Below are positions 14,973 through 23,869 of a stretch of 64,000 bases of DNA, in pieces (the stretch's first letter is position 1; every line of letters starts with the position of its first letter). The stretch is from assembly GCA_020635085.1 (NCBI GenBank), contig JACKAL010000004.1, positions 135,844 to 199,843 on the forward strand. The letters run 5' to 3'. Below the pieces are notes generated by a model that ran no database searches, was not told the origin of the DNA, and saw nothing but the letters and a program-made list of their open reading frames with translations. This stretch comes from Pseudobdellovibrionaceae bacterium (lineage in GTDB: Bacteria; Bdellovibrionota; Bdellovibrionia; Bdellovibrionales; JAGQZY01). A program made the position numbers and the translations under genes.

Positions 14973-16679
14973 TTAGAAGAGCTCCATTGCTTGGCCTGGA
15001 ATGGATTGTAATAATGACTTCGTGTATTCGTGTTGTGGATTAGAAAAAATTTGATCACTTTCACCGAATTCAACCACTTCGCCGTTCTTCATGACAATAA
15101 TTCGATCTGACATAAATCGCACGACCGCCAAATCATGAGAAATAAAGACATAAGACATGTTAAACTCATCGCGCAAATCTAAAAGTAAATTAAGAATTTG
15201 TGCCTGCACTGAAACATCTAATGCAGAAACACTTTCGTCACATATAAGAACATCTGGCTTTAGAGCTAAGGCTCTAGCAATACAAATACGCTGTCTTTGC
15301 CCTCCAGAAAATTCATGGGGATAGCGCAACAACCAGCTTGAATCCAGTCCTACTTTACTCATCAGTTCCTGAGCCAGATGTTGCCGCTCTTCACGATTCT
15401 TACCAATACCGTGCACGACCATGGGCTCCGTAATGGCGCTAAGAATGGTACGTTTAGGATTAAGCGATGAGTAGGGATCTTGAAAAATCAATTGCATATG
15501 CTGGCGCTGTTCGATCATTTTATTTTTTGAAAGAATTGTTAGTTCATTACCCAATAAAACAATTTTACCGCTAGTCGGAGAGGTAAGCATCATCAACGTT
15601 TTTCCAAGAGTTGATTTGCCACTTCCGGATTCACCGACAAGTCCAATCACTTCTCCTCGGCGTAAATCAAAATTAATATTTTGGCAGGCTTTATTCCAAC
15701 CAATATTTCGTTTTAATAATGGCGATTTCTTTTCATAATACTTGCTAAGTGATTTTACTTGTAAAACAGATTCAGCATTTTTTAAATCCCTTAATTGTTT
15801 CTTTTTTAATTGATCGATATCGAAAACTTTCGCCTTACCGCTCGCATCTACATAATCGTTCAGGGTGGGCATGCGCACACGATTGGCATGTAAATGGGGA
15901 CGGCAATTTAATAAACCCTTCGTATAGGGGTGTTGTGGACTGTGGAATATTTTAGCCGTATCTCCTTGCTCGACCAGCTTGCCCTGGTACATGATACAAA
16001 CTTTATCGGTACGATCTGCCACTAATCCCAAATCGTGAGTGATAAATATCATACTCATGTTATATTTCTGCTTCAGCCCTTCTAGCAAATCCAATACTTG
16101 TTTTTGAATTGTGACGTCTAAAGCCGTTGTTGGCTCATCGGCGATAAGTAATTTCGGACGACACGCAATGGCCATTGCAATCATCACCCTCTGTCTCTGT
16201 CCACCGCTCATTTCATGGGGATAGGAAGAAAAACGTTGTTCCGGATCGGGAATACCCACCTCGCGCAAAAGCTCTACTGTTTTTTCGGCGGCTTCTTTAG
16301 AATTTTTGCAACTATTATGAACAATCAAAGCCTCAGACACTTGCGAACCGATGGTAAAGACTGGGTTCAAACTCGTCATCGGTTCTTGAAAAATCATAGA
16401 AATTTCTTTACCACGAATGGCACGCATCTTGGTCGGAGACAAACTTAATAGATCTTTACCTAAAAAAGAAATATGCCCAGCTACCGTTGCCGACTGTGCA
16501 TTGAGTAAGCGCAAGAGAGCTAAACTGGTGACCGTTTTTCCAGAACCAGACTCTCCCACGATGCCTAACGTTTGCCCCTGCTCCAATGAAAAAGAAACAG
16601 AATCAACCACCCGGTTTTTATTTCCATTGCGCGAAAAATCAATAGTTAAATTTTTTACTTCGAGTAGTTGTTCTCCCAT
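14973..16679 (-). CDS. Fused dual-ATPase ABC protein of the oligopeptide/microcin C uptake type (YejF-like)
   Basis: Powers an ABC importer for peptides or similar substrates. It carries two complete nucleotide-binding domains, equivalent to OppD/DppD and OppF/DppF on one chain. Domain 1 has Walker A GESGSGKT, signature MSGGQRQR and Walker B LLIADEPTTALD. Domain 2 has GESGSGKS, FSGGQRQR and VLICDESVSALD. Each is followed by the family's QHPYTKGLL or QHEYTKSLL helix. Start ATG 16679 (MGEQLLEVKNL) is preferred over the upstream in-frame TTG at 16715. No permease or substrate-binding protein gene is adjacent, so its partners must be elsewhere. Confidence 0.92.
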   Translation of the reverse strand: MGEQLLEVKNLTIDFSRNGNKNRVVDSVSFSLEQGQTLGIVGESGSGKTVTSLALLRLLNAQSATVAGHISFLGKDLLSLSPTKMRAIRGKEISMIFQEPMTSLNPVFTIGSQVSEALIVHNSCKNSKEAAEKTVELLREVGIPDPEQRFSSYPHEMSGGQRQRVMIAMAIACRPKLLIADEPTTALDVTIQKQVLDLLEGLKQKYNMSMIFITHDLGLVADRTDKVCIMYQGKLVEQGDTAKIFHSPQHPYTKGLLNCRPHLHANRVRMPTLNDYVDASGKAKVFDIDQLKKKQLRDLKNAESVLQVKSLSKYYEKKSPLLKRNIGWNKACQNINFDLRRGEVIGLVGESGSGKSTLGKTLMMLTSPTSGKIVLLGNELTILSKNKMIEQRQHMQLIFQDPYSSLNPKRTILSAITEPMVVHGIGKNREERQHLAQELMSKVGLDSSWLLRYPHEFSGGQRQRICIARALALKPDVLICDESVSALDVSVQAQILNLLLDLRDEFNMSYVFISHDLAVVRFMSDRIIVMKNGEVVEFGESDQIFSNPQHEYTKSLLQSIPGQAMELF

Positions 16680-16861
16680 AAAAGTAAGCTTAACTATAGT
16701 TAAAATGATACTCAACCGCTTTTTAAATAAAACTCAGGTCAGTGAATAAAAACGACTAAAAGAGGTACGAACCCCTCACATGAATAGAAACTACGGCGAT
16801 TCCCTTACCACTCCTCGTCAGTCTATCCTACTTATGGATAAACGGCCACACGCTTTAACTG

Positions 16862-17518
16862 TCAGTTTTGATGAGCTCTTTTTTTCATCGCTATGGTTAA
16901 CCCTTCAGATGTGGGAATCATGCAAGACACAAATCTTTTATCGCTAAAAATCTTTTGGTTAAAGATATGCATGGCATACGCCATAGAGTTTGGCACTTCT
17001 CGTTTACCGGGGTCAAAAACTTCGCCAAATAAAAATGTGTTGTCTCCAACGATTAAACCACCAGGATTTACATGCTCCATGGCATACTGAAGATAGGCGG
17101 GGTAAGCTTTTTTATTCGCATCAATAAATATCAAATCGAACATATTATGGGTTAGTGAACTCCGTAAAACCTCGAGTGCATCTCCACATATCAACTGACA
17201 ACGTGAATCGTGAAGATTTTTTTGGGCAATTTCGTAGTGCTGAATATCTCGCTCAATACTTATGAGATGCCCTTCTTGTGGCAATACACTTAAAAACCAA
17301 GTAGTGGAATAACCATATTGAGTACCGATTTCTAAAATAGACCGTACATTTAAAGCCTGAATCAAAAACGCCAGGAAAAAACCCTCAGTATCTCCTATAT
17401 TAATACCCAATTTTTCGTCTTTTTTGAGCTGTTCACTTATAAAAGTAAGCGTTGGGGGACGCTGCCAATCCATTAAATTTGCTAGATAATTTTCGAATTC
17501 TTGACTGTCTTTTCGCAT
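16862..17518 (-). CDS. Class I SAM-dependent O-methyltransferase (CCoAOMT-like family)
   Basis: Transfers a methyl group from S-adenosylmethionine to an oxygen acceptor that cannot be identified from sequence. It is about 218 residues long, normal for bacterial members. Motif I is ILEIGTQYGYSTTWFL, the acidic residue follows in LISIERD, and the metal/catalytic block is DLIFIDANKKAYPAYLQYA with GGLIVGDNTFLFGEV. The family uses a divalent metal bound by these Asp/Asn residues. ATG 17518 has AGGGG six bases upstream, so it is preferred over ATG 17524. It appears to be a single-gene unit. Confidence 0.88.
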   Translation of the reverse strand: MRKDSQEFENYLANLMDWQRPPTLTFISEQLKKDEKLGINIGDTEGFFLAFLIQALNVRSILEIGTQYGYSTTWFLSVLPQEGHLISIERDIQHYEIAQKNLHDSRCQLICGDALEVLRSSLTHNMFDLIFIDANKKAYPAYLQYAMEHVNPGGLIVGDNTFLFGEVFDPGKREVPNSMAYAMHIFNQKIFSDKRFVSCMIPTSEGLTIAMKKRAHQN

Positions 17519-17736
17519 GGCCATCCCCTGAATGTTTCCCAGATCTTTATTATGAAATCACCCTAAAGTCATTGGATATGAATGACGGTGATGCGTGAGC
17601 TGAACAAGGGTTCTAAATTATTAATCGAGTATTTTCTTCATACTTCATAGATTCCTCTTCGGTTTTCTCTTACATCTTGGTACAACTTCGGCACCAACTA
17701 AAACGTATATTTGTCAATAAGACTGAGAGGAATGCT

Positions 17737-18864
17737 ATGTTGAAATTTTTAAGTATTCTGTGCCTACTTATTACCAGCACGGTTCAAGCGAAAGTTAACC
17801 GCCCCACTCAATATGTTCTTTTAGCTTTTGATGGCTCTAAGAGTGTCCCTTTTTGGAAAGAATCTCGCGCCTTTGCAGCGGAAAATAAAATTGGTTTTAC
17901 CTATTTTGCAAGTGGCGTTTATTTTCTAGCTGATGCCGATAAGAATAACTATGTCGAACCTAAAATGGGCGTTGGTAAAAGCAACATCGGTTTTGGTGGA
18001 GCTAAAGCAGACATCCCCGTTCGTTTAGAACAAATGCAAGCTGCTATGGAAGAGGGTCACGAGGTGGCATCGCATGCAAATGCTCACTTCGATGGTTCAT
18101 CGTATACACAAAAAATGTGGGATAGCGAATTTTCTCAATTTACCTCGCTTATGTTAAAAGCTTGGAAAAATAATGGTGCTGCTAAAAAAGAGCCTGACTA
18201 CTGGAAAGACTATTTTACTAATCATGTTGTCGGATTTCGCGCGCCACTTCTTGGTGTAGGCACTGGTCTATGGCCTGCTTTAAAAGACAATGGTTATCTT
18301 TATGATACAAGTCGCGTTGATAAAATCAGTTATTGGCCAAAACAGATCAACGGTATTTGGAACTTTCCTCTTGCCGGGGTAAAAATATACGGAACAACAA
18401 AAAATACCCTGAGCATGGATTACAATTTTTATTATTCTCAGTCTAAGGGTGCTGCTGGACCAGAGAGTAAGTATAAAGAATACGAAGATCAAATGTACAA
18501 AACATACATGAACTACTTCCAGAGCAACTACTACGGTAACCGTGCTCCAGTGCATATCGGTCACCATTTTTCTAAATGGAATGGTGGAGCGTATTGGAAA
18601 GCTATGCAACATTTTGCGAAATCTGTATGTTCTCAACCAGAAGTGAAGTGTGTGACCTATAAAGAACTTATGGGATTTATGGAAGAAAACAAAGGCAATA
18701 TCGATGCTTATCAAAAAGGAGATTTTGAAAAACTTATTGCTCCCAAAAATCTTGAGATCAAACTTTCGAAAAAGACTCAAGACCTAAGCGAAATGGAGCT
18801 TAACCAGCTTCGTGCGAATCAACTTAATCTACACTTCAATACCCACGACGGCGAAGAAGAGTAG
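17737..18864 (+). CDS. Secreted polysaccharide deacetylase (NodB-like, CE4)
   Basis: Removes N-acetyl groups from a polysaccharide such as peptidoglycan, chitin or a surface glycan. The start is ATG 17737 with GAGAGG upstream. It opens a clear signal peptide (MLKFLSILCLLITSTVQA). NodB features are LAFDGS (metal and catalytic Asp), SHANAHFDG (HxxxH metal ligands) and GFRAPLLGVG (RxP block). At about 375 residues it is longer than minimal NodB domains, mainly because of a C-terminal extension. Peptidoglycan deacetylases are known to matter in predation by Bdellovibrio, but the substrate here is unassigned. An intrinsic terminator follows. Confidence 0.87.
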   Translation: MLKFLSILCLLITSTVQAKVNRPTQYVLLAFDGSKSVPFWKESRAFAAENKIGFTYFASGVYFLADADKNNYVEPKMGVGKSNIGFGGAKADIPVRLEQMQAAMEEGHEVASHANAHFDGSSYTQKMWDSEFSQFTSLMLKAWKNNGAAKKEPDYWKDYFTNHVVGFRAPLLGVGTGLWPALKDNGYLYDTSRVDKISYWPKQINGIWNFPLAGVKIYGTTKNTLSMDYNFYYSQSKGAAGPESKYKEYEDQMYKTYMNYFQSNYYGNRAPVHIGHHFSKWNGGAYWKAMQHFAKSVCSQPEVKCVTYKELMGFMEENKGNIDAYQKGDFEKLIAPKNLEIKLSKKTQDLSEMELNQLRANQLNLHFNTHDGEEE

Positions 18865-18934
18865 TAGTTATTTAAAACCATTTTTGATTCGTTCTTGATT
18901 TGATATTTTCTTTAAGAAAACTGAATCATAAGTA

Positions 18935-18971
18935 ATAAAACCTGCAGGAAACTTCAGGTTTTATTTTTTTA
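18935..18971 (+). terminator. Rho-independent terminator after the polysaccharide deacetylase gene
   Basis: A perfect 10-bp stem, ATAAAACCTG with CAGGTTTTAT, encloses a 10-base loop and is followed by seven T. Confidence 0.88.
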
Positions 18972-18975
18972 ATCT

Positions 18976-19476
18976 CTAGGACTGTTTAATTTTTAAAAGC
19001 TTAGAAACAACAGCTTTGATGTAATCCACATCGAAGGGTTTTTTAATATACTCATCGGCGCCCAAATTCATCCCTTTTTTGACATCAAGATCACTGGTTT
19101 TACCGGAAACAAAAATGAGAGGAATATTTTTTAAGTCTTCATGCTCTTTGAGAAGCTTTGCGAGCTCATAACCGTTAATCCACGGGAGCCCAATATCCAA
19201 AATGATTAAATCGATGGGGGAATCATCCAACACAGAGGCCAACTGCGTACCATCCGCTGCGGTTTTAACCTTAAAACCCTCACCCTCAAAAATGCGCTTC
19301 ATTGCCGCACGCATAGTCTCATCATCTTCGATAATGAGAAGGCACTTGCTTTCTTTATTGGTGCGCAATTTGCGAAATTCTTCGAGACTCACCACACTTT
19401 CCTGCGTCAGGCGCTCCTTGGTGAGTTTCTCAATTTTATCGACTAGAATTTTTGTATCTAAGGATTTTTTTGCCAC
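18976..19476 (-). CDS. Single-domain response regulator (CheY-like receiver with N-terminal extension)
   Basis: A phosphoacceptor receiver module of 166 residues. About 45 charged residues precede the receiver. Key features are LLIIEDDE (acidic pocket), LIILDIGLP (phosphoacceptor Asp), FVSGKT (Ser/Thr switch) and EYIKKPF (conserved Lys). No output domain is present, so it must act through protein contact. GTG 19476 is the only reasonable start and has a poor ribosome site. It lies 15 bp after trxB on the same strand and is probably co-transcribed with it. No histidine kinase is nearby. Confidence 0.9.
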   Translation of the reverse strand: MAKKSLDTKILVDKIEKLTKERLTQESVVSLEEFRKLRTNKESKCLLIIEDDETMRAAMKRIFEGEGFKVKTAADGTQLASVLDDSPIDLIILDIGLPWINGYELAKLLKEHEDLKNIPLIFVSGKTSDLDVKKGMNLGADEYIKKPFDVDYIKAVVSKLLKIKQS

Positions 19477-19491
19477 GGCAACCAGTATAGC

Positions 19492-20421
19492 CTAATGCCC
19501 GTGCTGTTCCAACCATCTCTCACAATCAATGGCAGCCATACATCCAGTTCCCGCCGCCGTAATCGCTTGTCGGTACACGTGGTCCGCTACATCGCCCGCT
19601 GCAAAAACACCCTCGACAGAAGTATAGGTCGAGTGGGCTTTTGTGGTCAGGTAACCCACATCGTTCATTGCGAGCGCGCCTTTAAACAACTCTGTATTGG
19701 GTTTGTGTCCGATGGCGATAAACACCCCTTCCACGGATTTTTCTGTGGTTTCATTGGTATTTAAATTGCGAATAATGATCGACTCCACCGATTTGTTCCC
19801 TTTGATTTCGGCGATCTCAGAATTCCAGATCACAGATATTTTAGGGTTATTTAAAGCTTTATCCGCCATAATCTTAGATGCGCGGAAACTATCGCGACGA
19901 TGGATAATCGTAACATGCGATGCAAAACGCGTCAGAAAAGTGGCCTCTTCCATCGCGGTATCTCCACCACCGACAATCACCACCTCTTGGTTTCTAAAGA
20001 ACGCACCATCGCAGGTGGCACACGCTGAAACCCCGCGACCTAAGAATTTGCGCTCTGATTCAATTCCTAAATATTTAGCACTTGCTCCGGTGGAAATAAT
20101 CAGCGAACGGGCTTGATACATATCATTACCCACCCACACTTTGAATGGACGGCTTGAGAAATCCACCTTGGTGACGTTGCGAGCTAAGAAACGCGTACCA
20201 AAACGCTCGGCTTGTTTTTTCATAACAGACATAAGCTCTGGTCCCATAACCCCATCAGGAAATCCTGGAAAATTCTCCACATCGGTGGTGGTCATGAGCT
20301 GACCGCCCACTTCTTCCCCTTCGATCATGAAGGGTTTAAGCAATGCTCGAGATGTATAAATCGCTGCCGTTAATCCAGCTGGTCCCGATCCAATAATAAT
20401 GACATTTTCCACCTGACTCAT
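19492..20421 (-). CDS. trxB: Thioredoxin reductase
   Basis: An NADPH-dependent FAD enzyme that reduces thioredoxin. ATG 20421 has AAGGAGA just upstream and gives 309 residues, normal for TrxB; an in-frame extension to 20478 is not needed. FAD site IIIGSGPAGLTAA, redox pair in ACATCDG, NADPH site VVIVGGGDTAMEEATFL and the C-terminal GVFAAGDVADHVYRQ are all present. Thioredoxin would also feed the methionine sulfoxide reductases at the left end of the window. The response regulator gene follows after 15 bp. Confidence 0.96.
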   Translation of the reverse strand: MSQVENVIIIGSGPAGLTAAIYTSRALLKPFMIEGEEVGGQLMTTTDVENFPGFPDGVMGPELMSVMKKQAERFGTRFLARNVTKVDFSSRPFKVWVGNDMYQARSLIISTGASAKYLGIESERKFLGRGVSACATCDGAFFRNQEVVIVGGGDTAMEEATFLTRFASHVTIIHRRDSFRASKIMADKALNNPKISVIWNSEIAEIKGNKSVESIIIRNLNTNETTEKSVEGVFIAIGHKPNTELFKGALAMNDVGYLTTKAHSTYTSVEGVFAAGDVADHVYRQAITAAGTGCMAAIDCERWLEQHGH

Positions 20422-20521
20422 AAATCTCCTTCTCTTAAAGCCCGAATCGTAAGACCGACCTGGTTTTGGGTGCTCCATTACGGTAACTCACAGTAAAAGG
20501 GAGACTATACTCATAAATAGA

Positions 20522-21160
20522 TTAAAGCGTATAGACTTTGTGCCAAGCGGCCTGAGGATCTAGGGCCCAGTGCACGAATTCACGGCCCACATCCACTGGC
20601 GAGTAAATAGTATGTGCTTCACGTGCCGCCGCATTTACAGGCAACATATCCGTATCCATATAGGGAGGGCTAAAAAGACGTAAATCTTTCCCGCCAAGCT
20701 CTTCTCCACGAACAGATGCCACAAATCCTTTCAAACCATGTTTAGCAGCGCTGTAGCTAGAGGCTTGAGGATCGGGGCTTGATTCAGCCACAGAGGATCC
20801 CACTAAAATAATTTGTTGGCAATAATCCGCACGCAAACAGTGATGGGTAATACGTAAGGGAGACAGAAGAGACACCTGGAGAGCCCAATCGTGATCCTTC
20901 CATTCTTTTTTTAAGTACGAACCATAGGGACCAGCTCCCGCAACACAAAAGACCCTCTCCGGTTTTTCCTGATCCATTTTATCAAGAAGCTCTCCAACCT
21001 GATCTTGGCGCGAAAGATCGCATACAAACTGCACCCGAGGGTCTGCCTTGCGCGATGTCACGCAGCACACATCCTGGGGTTGCATTTCTCCCCATGTGTC
21101 TACAATAGCTTTTCCCAGGCCGCGACGGCCACCAATTACGAATATTTTGCTCATCCTCAT
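20522..21160 (-). CDS. Short-chain dehydrogenase/reductase
   Basis: An NAD(P)-dependent oxidoreductase of the classical SDR fold, about 212 residues. It has the glycine-rich FVIGGRRGLGKA, the CVAGAG strand (in place of NNAG), the Ser in ILVGSSVAES, and the catalytic YxxxK as SYSAAKHG. Substrate is unknown. ATG 21160 or ATG 21154 could be used; a further in-frame TTG at 21202 would overlap the divergent ferredoxin gene. The 5' ends of the two genes are only about 20 bp apart. Confidence 0.83.
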   Translation of the reverse strand: MRMSKIFVIGGRRGLGKAIVDTWGEMQPQDVCCVTSRKADPRVQFVCDLSRQDQVGELLDKMDQEKPERVFCVAGAGPYGSYLKKEWKDHDWALQVSLLSPLRITHHCLRADYCQQIILVGSSVAESSPDPQASSYSAAKHGLKGFVASVRGEELGGKDLRLFSPPYMDTDMLPVNAAAREAHTIYSPVDVGREFVHWALDPQAAWHKVYTL

Positions 21161-21181
21161 TCTCGTCGGTACACTTATAAC

Positions 21182-21460
21182 ATGCACATAAAGCTCCCCC
21201 AACTGAATAAAATCCTTTCAGCCGAGGAAAATGAAAATCTCTTTTCCCTTTTAAGACGCAGTGGTGTGCCTATTGCGTCCTCGTGCAGCGGAGATGGGGT
21301 TTGTGGAAAATGTGTCGTACAAGTTATGCACGGTCAACTCGAAGCCATAGGACCTCTCGAACAAGAACTCAAAACAAAATACTCCTTAGCAGATAACGAG
21401 CGCATCAGCTGCCAATGCCTTGTTAAAAGCGACCTCACCATCACCACAACATATTGGTAA
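21182..21460 (+). CDS. Small [2Fe-2S] ferredoxin
   Basis: An electron-transfer protein of 92 residues. The plant/adrenodoxin-type cluster motif is SSCSGDGVCGKC (Cx5Cx2C), with the fourth ligand in ISCQC. ATG 21182 matches the family N-terminus. It has no visible Shine-Dalgarno and lies about 20 bp from the start of the divergent SDR gene, so one or both transcripts may be leaderless or overlap. The redox partner is unknown; the neighbouring SDR is one candidate only by proximity. Confidence 0.85.
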   Translation: MHIKLPQLNKILSAEENENLFSLLRRSGVPIASSCSGDGVCGKCVVQVMHGQLEAIGPLEQELKTKYSLADNERISCQCLVKSDLTITTTYW

Positions 21461-21603
21461 TTTTTTTTCGCCGGGCGCTTATTCCCACCAAATCCTTTTT
21501 ATAAATTAAGGGCTGCTCGCACTTCAGTTCGCGTTGCCGAGAGCATGTTTGTACGGACATTGGTACATCCCTTGCGATAGGGAGCCTCATAAGGAGGTCA
21601 GAT

Positions 21604-22956
21604 ATGACTAAAGCGCAATATAGACTGATTTGTATGATATTTTTCTCGGTTTTCGGATTTATTTCCTGCTCAAAGGAAAAAACCGTGGAGTATAAACAAG
21701 ATTCTTTTCGTCCGCAGGATATTACCTTTCGACAAAAAGACAGTAGTTCGATCACCCTGAAGGGTATTCAACAGTTGGACCTCGCAACCGCCATTGAAAT
21801 CCATGCGGTAGACACTCAAAATACTATTAGCAAACTGGATATTACTGCGACCTGCCGTACGCCCTATGGCATGAGCTCTCACAGCAATACTACCACCTGG
21901 CTTAACCCCACACACATTGCCATCTTAAATGTTCTTCCCAATGATATTCTTCTCAACACAACAGATGAACCGGTTTACTGTGATTTTGTGTTTGCCGCGC
22001 AAAATAACTTAACCTCCACTTACAGCACCGAAAAAAATATCGTCATCAATAATCTCAATCATTTCTCCAATCTTCCTGAGTCCCATCTGTTCCAAAAAGA
22101 AAAATTTATGTGGGAACAGTGGCACAAGCAAGATGTTGGTATTCATATCCCGAGTGAAATGACCCTAAAGTGTTCTGAATTTGCTCAACTGCAAAAAGAA
22201 ACACCTGAAACCATTTCTTTAGAAGCATTATTGCCAGCTCAAAAACTTTGGGAGAAGGACCTTAAGTCCATTGTGCAAAAATGTCGTGCTCTTTATCGTA
22301 CAAAAGACAAAACATATCTCTCACCTCTTTTTGTTTTAGTTCTGCCGCAAAAGCGACCGACCATCGAAAGTTATTACACCTTCACAAATAACGATGGAAT
22401 TATCGACAATATTTTTTTTATAAAATATAAGCTCGACAATTCCAATTCTTTTCCCATAAAAATTTATGCCAATATCAATAATAGCGCGCTCCATCTCCGT
22501 TCCTTCTATGAAGGCCTCGGCAAGGTGCAGATGGGACGAATCTTGGAACTGCCTATACGCTGGTTCTTACAGGATGAAATGATTGTCAGCAACTTTGACC
22601 GGGTACCTATAGAAATTCCCCCTCATGAGACAGTGCAATTGGCGGCAAAAATATTTTTAGAAAAAGCTGTCAACTGTAAAAATGTTCCTGGAGGAATAGC
22701 CGTTCCCTATCCTTTCCGAGGATTTAATTTTGAATTAAACCAAGACGTGCCTTTTTATCTGGATACCTATTTCGAACCCATACCCCAATTACCGATTCAA
22801 GCGCGTACTCCTAATTTTTCCTCTCTTTCGCCACTTCACTACTGGCATCTATATAGTCCCGAAGATCTTAAAACAAACTTAAAAACGATTCCGGATGTGA
22901 TAGGTCATTTACAAGGACAACCGATGAAGAGTTTTGCTCCCCATCCGTGTATCTAA
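21604..22956 (+). CDS. Lipoprotein of unknown function
   Basis: The 450-residue protein has a lipoprotein signal (ICMIFFSVFGFISC, lipid Cys about residue 22). A strong ATAAGGAGG site precedes ATG 21604. The mature protein is rich in beta-type sequence without repeats and has scattered Cys. No conserved domain is recognised. It is transcribed alone and ends at an intrinsic terminator. Confidence 0.8.
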   Translation: MTKAQYRLICMIFFSVFGFISCSKEKTVEYKQDSFRPQDITFRQKDSSSITLKGIQQLDLATAIEIHAVDTQNTISKLDITATCRTPYGMSSHSNTTTWLNPTHIAILNVLPNDILLNTTDEPVYCDFVFAAQNNLTSTYSTEKNIVINNLNHFSNLPESHLFQKEKFMWEQWHKQDVGIHIPSEMTLKCSEFAQLQKETPETISLEALLPAQKLWEKDLKSIVQKCRALYRTKDKTYLSPLFVLVLPQKRPTIESYYTFTNNDGIIDNIFFIKYKLDNSNSFPIKIYANINNSALHLRSFYEGLGKVQMGRILELPIRWFLQDEMIVSNFDRVPIEIPPHETVQLAAKIFLEKAVNCKNVPGGIAVPYPFRGFNFELNQDVPFYLDTYFEPIPQLPIQARTPNFSSLSPLHYWHLYSPEDLKTNLKTIPDVIGHLQGQPMKSFAPHPCI

Positions 22957-22988
22957 TACGAAATGTAAATGTTTTAATCCATTAGCAT

Positions 22989-23025
22989 AAGGCGACTCTT
23001 TAAAAAACGAGTCGCCTTTTAATTT
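22989..23025 (+). terminator. Rho-independent terminator after the lipoprotein gene
   Basis: AAGGCGACTC and GAGTCGCCTT form a perfect 10-bp stem with a 10-base loop, followed by TTAATTTT. Confidence 0.85.
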
Positions 23026-23085
23026 TAACGACCATTGATGTTTCAATAGAACACTCAAATGATCTCAAAAGACGCTTGAGGATGC

Positions 23086-23796
23086 TTAAGCACCCTCATA
23101 TTTGCTAAGAGAAAAGTAAAAAATCGGCTGATGTTTTCGCAAAAAAAGACTTTCAAATTGGGTTTTGAAGTTTTCTTTGGCCCATAATGATTGATGAAGA
23201 TCCTCGCTATAAGAGGTGAGAGTAAAGGGAGTTTTTGTCGCTTGTGAACGTGCAAAACAAAAATAATCGTAATGATCCGTTTTAAATTCCAAAACACCGC
23301 CTGGCTGTAAAACTTCAAATGCAGACAGTAAAAAAGGAACTTGCATAAGACGATTTTTTTGTTGGCGCAACTTTGGCCACGGGTCTGGAAAATGAATAAT
23401 AATTTTTTCCACTTCATTAGGTGCGAAGTACTCCGTCAGAGACTTCACAGGACCTAAAACCATTCGCGCATTGGCGCAATTATGGCTGCGCGCCCGCGCT
23501 ATACTCTGCACAAGAGTTTTAAACTTGATCTCAAAACCTACGAGCGAAACATGTGGATTCTTCTGTGCATAATGTGCAAAGTGAAACCCATTCCCTGTAC
23601 CAATCTCCACGTGAAGGGAATTCTTTGACGCAAAAATATCGTTTGCCCACTGACCAGGCAATTGCTTGGCCCGCTCTTCCGTTAAAATCCAATCTCCGTA
23701 GTCTTGCATACGGCGGATGTAAGGATTAATAAATTTGCGGCCTTCTAAGTACGAATACATAGAATGCGAAGTACCAAAATTTCTACCAGACTGCAA
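23086..23796 (-). CDS. trmB: tRNA (guanine-N7-)-methyltransferase
   Basis: Makes m7G46 in tRNA using S-adenosylmethionine. It has the TrmB blocks LHVEIGTGNGFHFAHYA (SAM site), VGFEIKFKTL, IHFPDPWPKLRQQKNRL and GVLEFKTDHYDYFCFA. Length (236) is normal. The start is probably TTG 23796, directly preceded by AGGAG, which is very close; ATG 23760 is an alternative. It is divergent from the gamma-glutamyltranspeptidase gene, with overlapping upstream regions. Confidence 0.92.
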   Translation of the reverse strand: MQSGRNFGTSHSMYSYLEGRKFINPYIRRMQDYGDWILTEERAKQLPGQWANDIFASKNSLHVEIGTGNGFHFAHYAQKNPHVSLVGFEIKFKTLVQSIARARSHNCANARMVLGPVKSLTEYFAPNEVEKIIIHFPDPWPKLRQQKNRLMQVPFLLSAFEVLQPGGVLEFKTDHYDYFCFARSQATKTPFTLTSYSEDLHQSLWAKENFKTQFESLFLRKHQPIFYFSLSKYEGA

Positions 23797-23869
23797 CTCC
23801 TAGAACATGTTGCCTAAATGGCTTAGAGTCCATAAACTCGATGACACCCCCAATGGAAAGGATAGGAGC

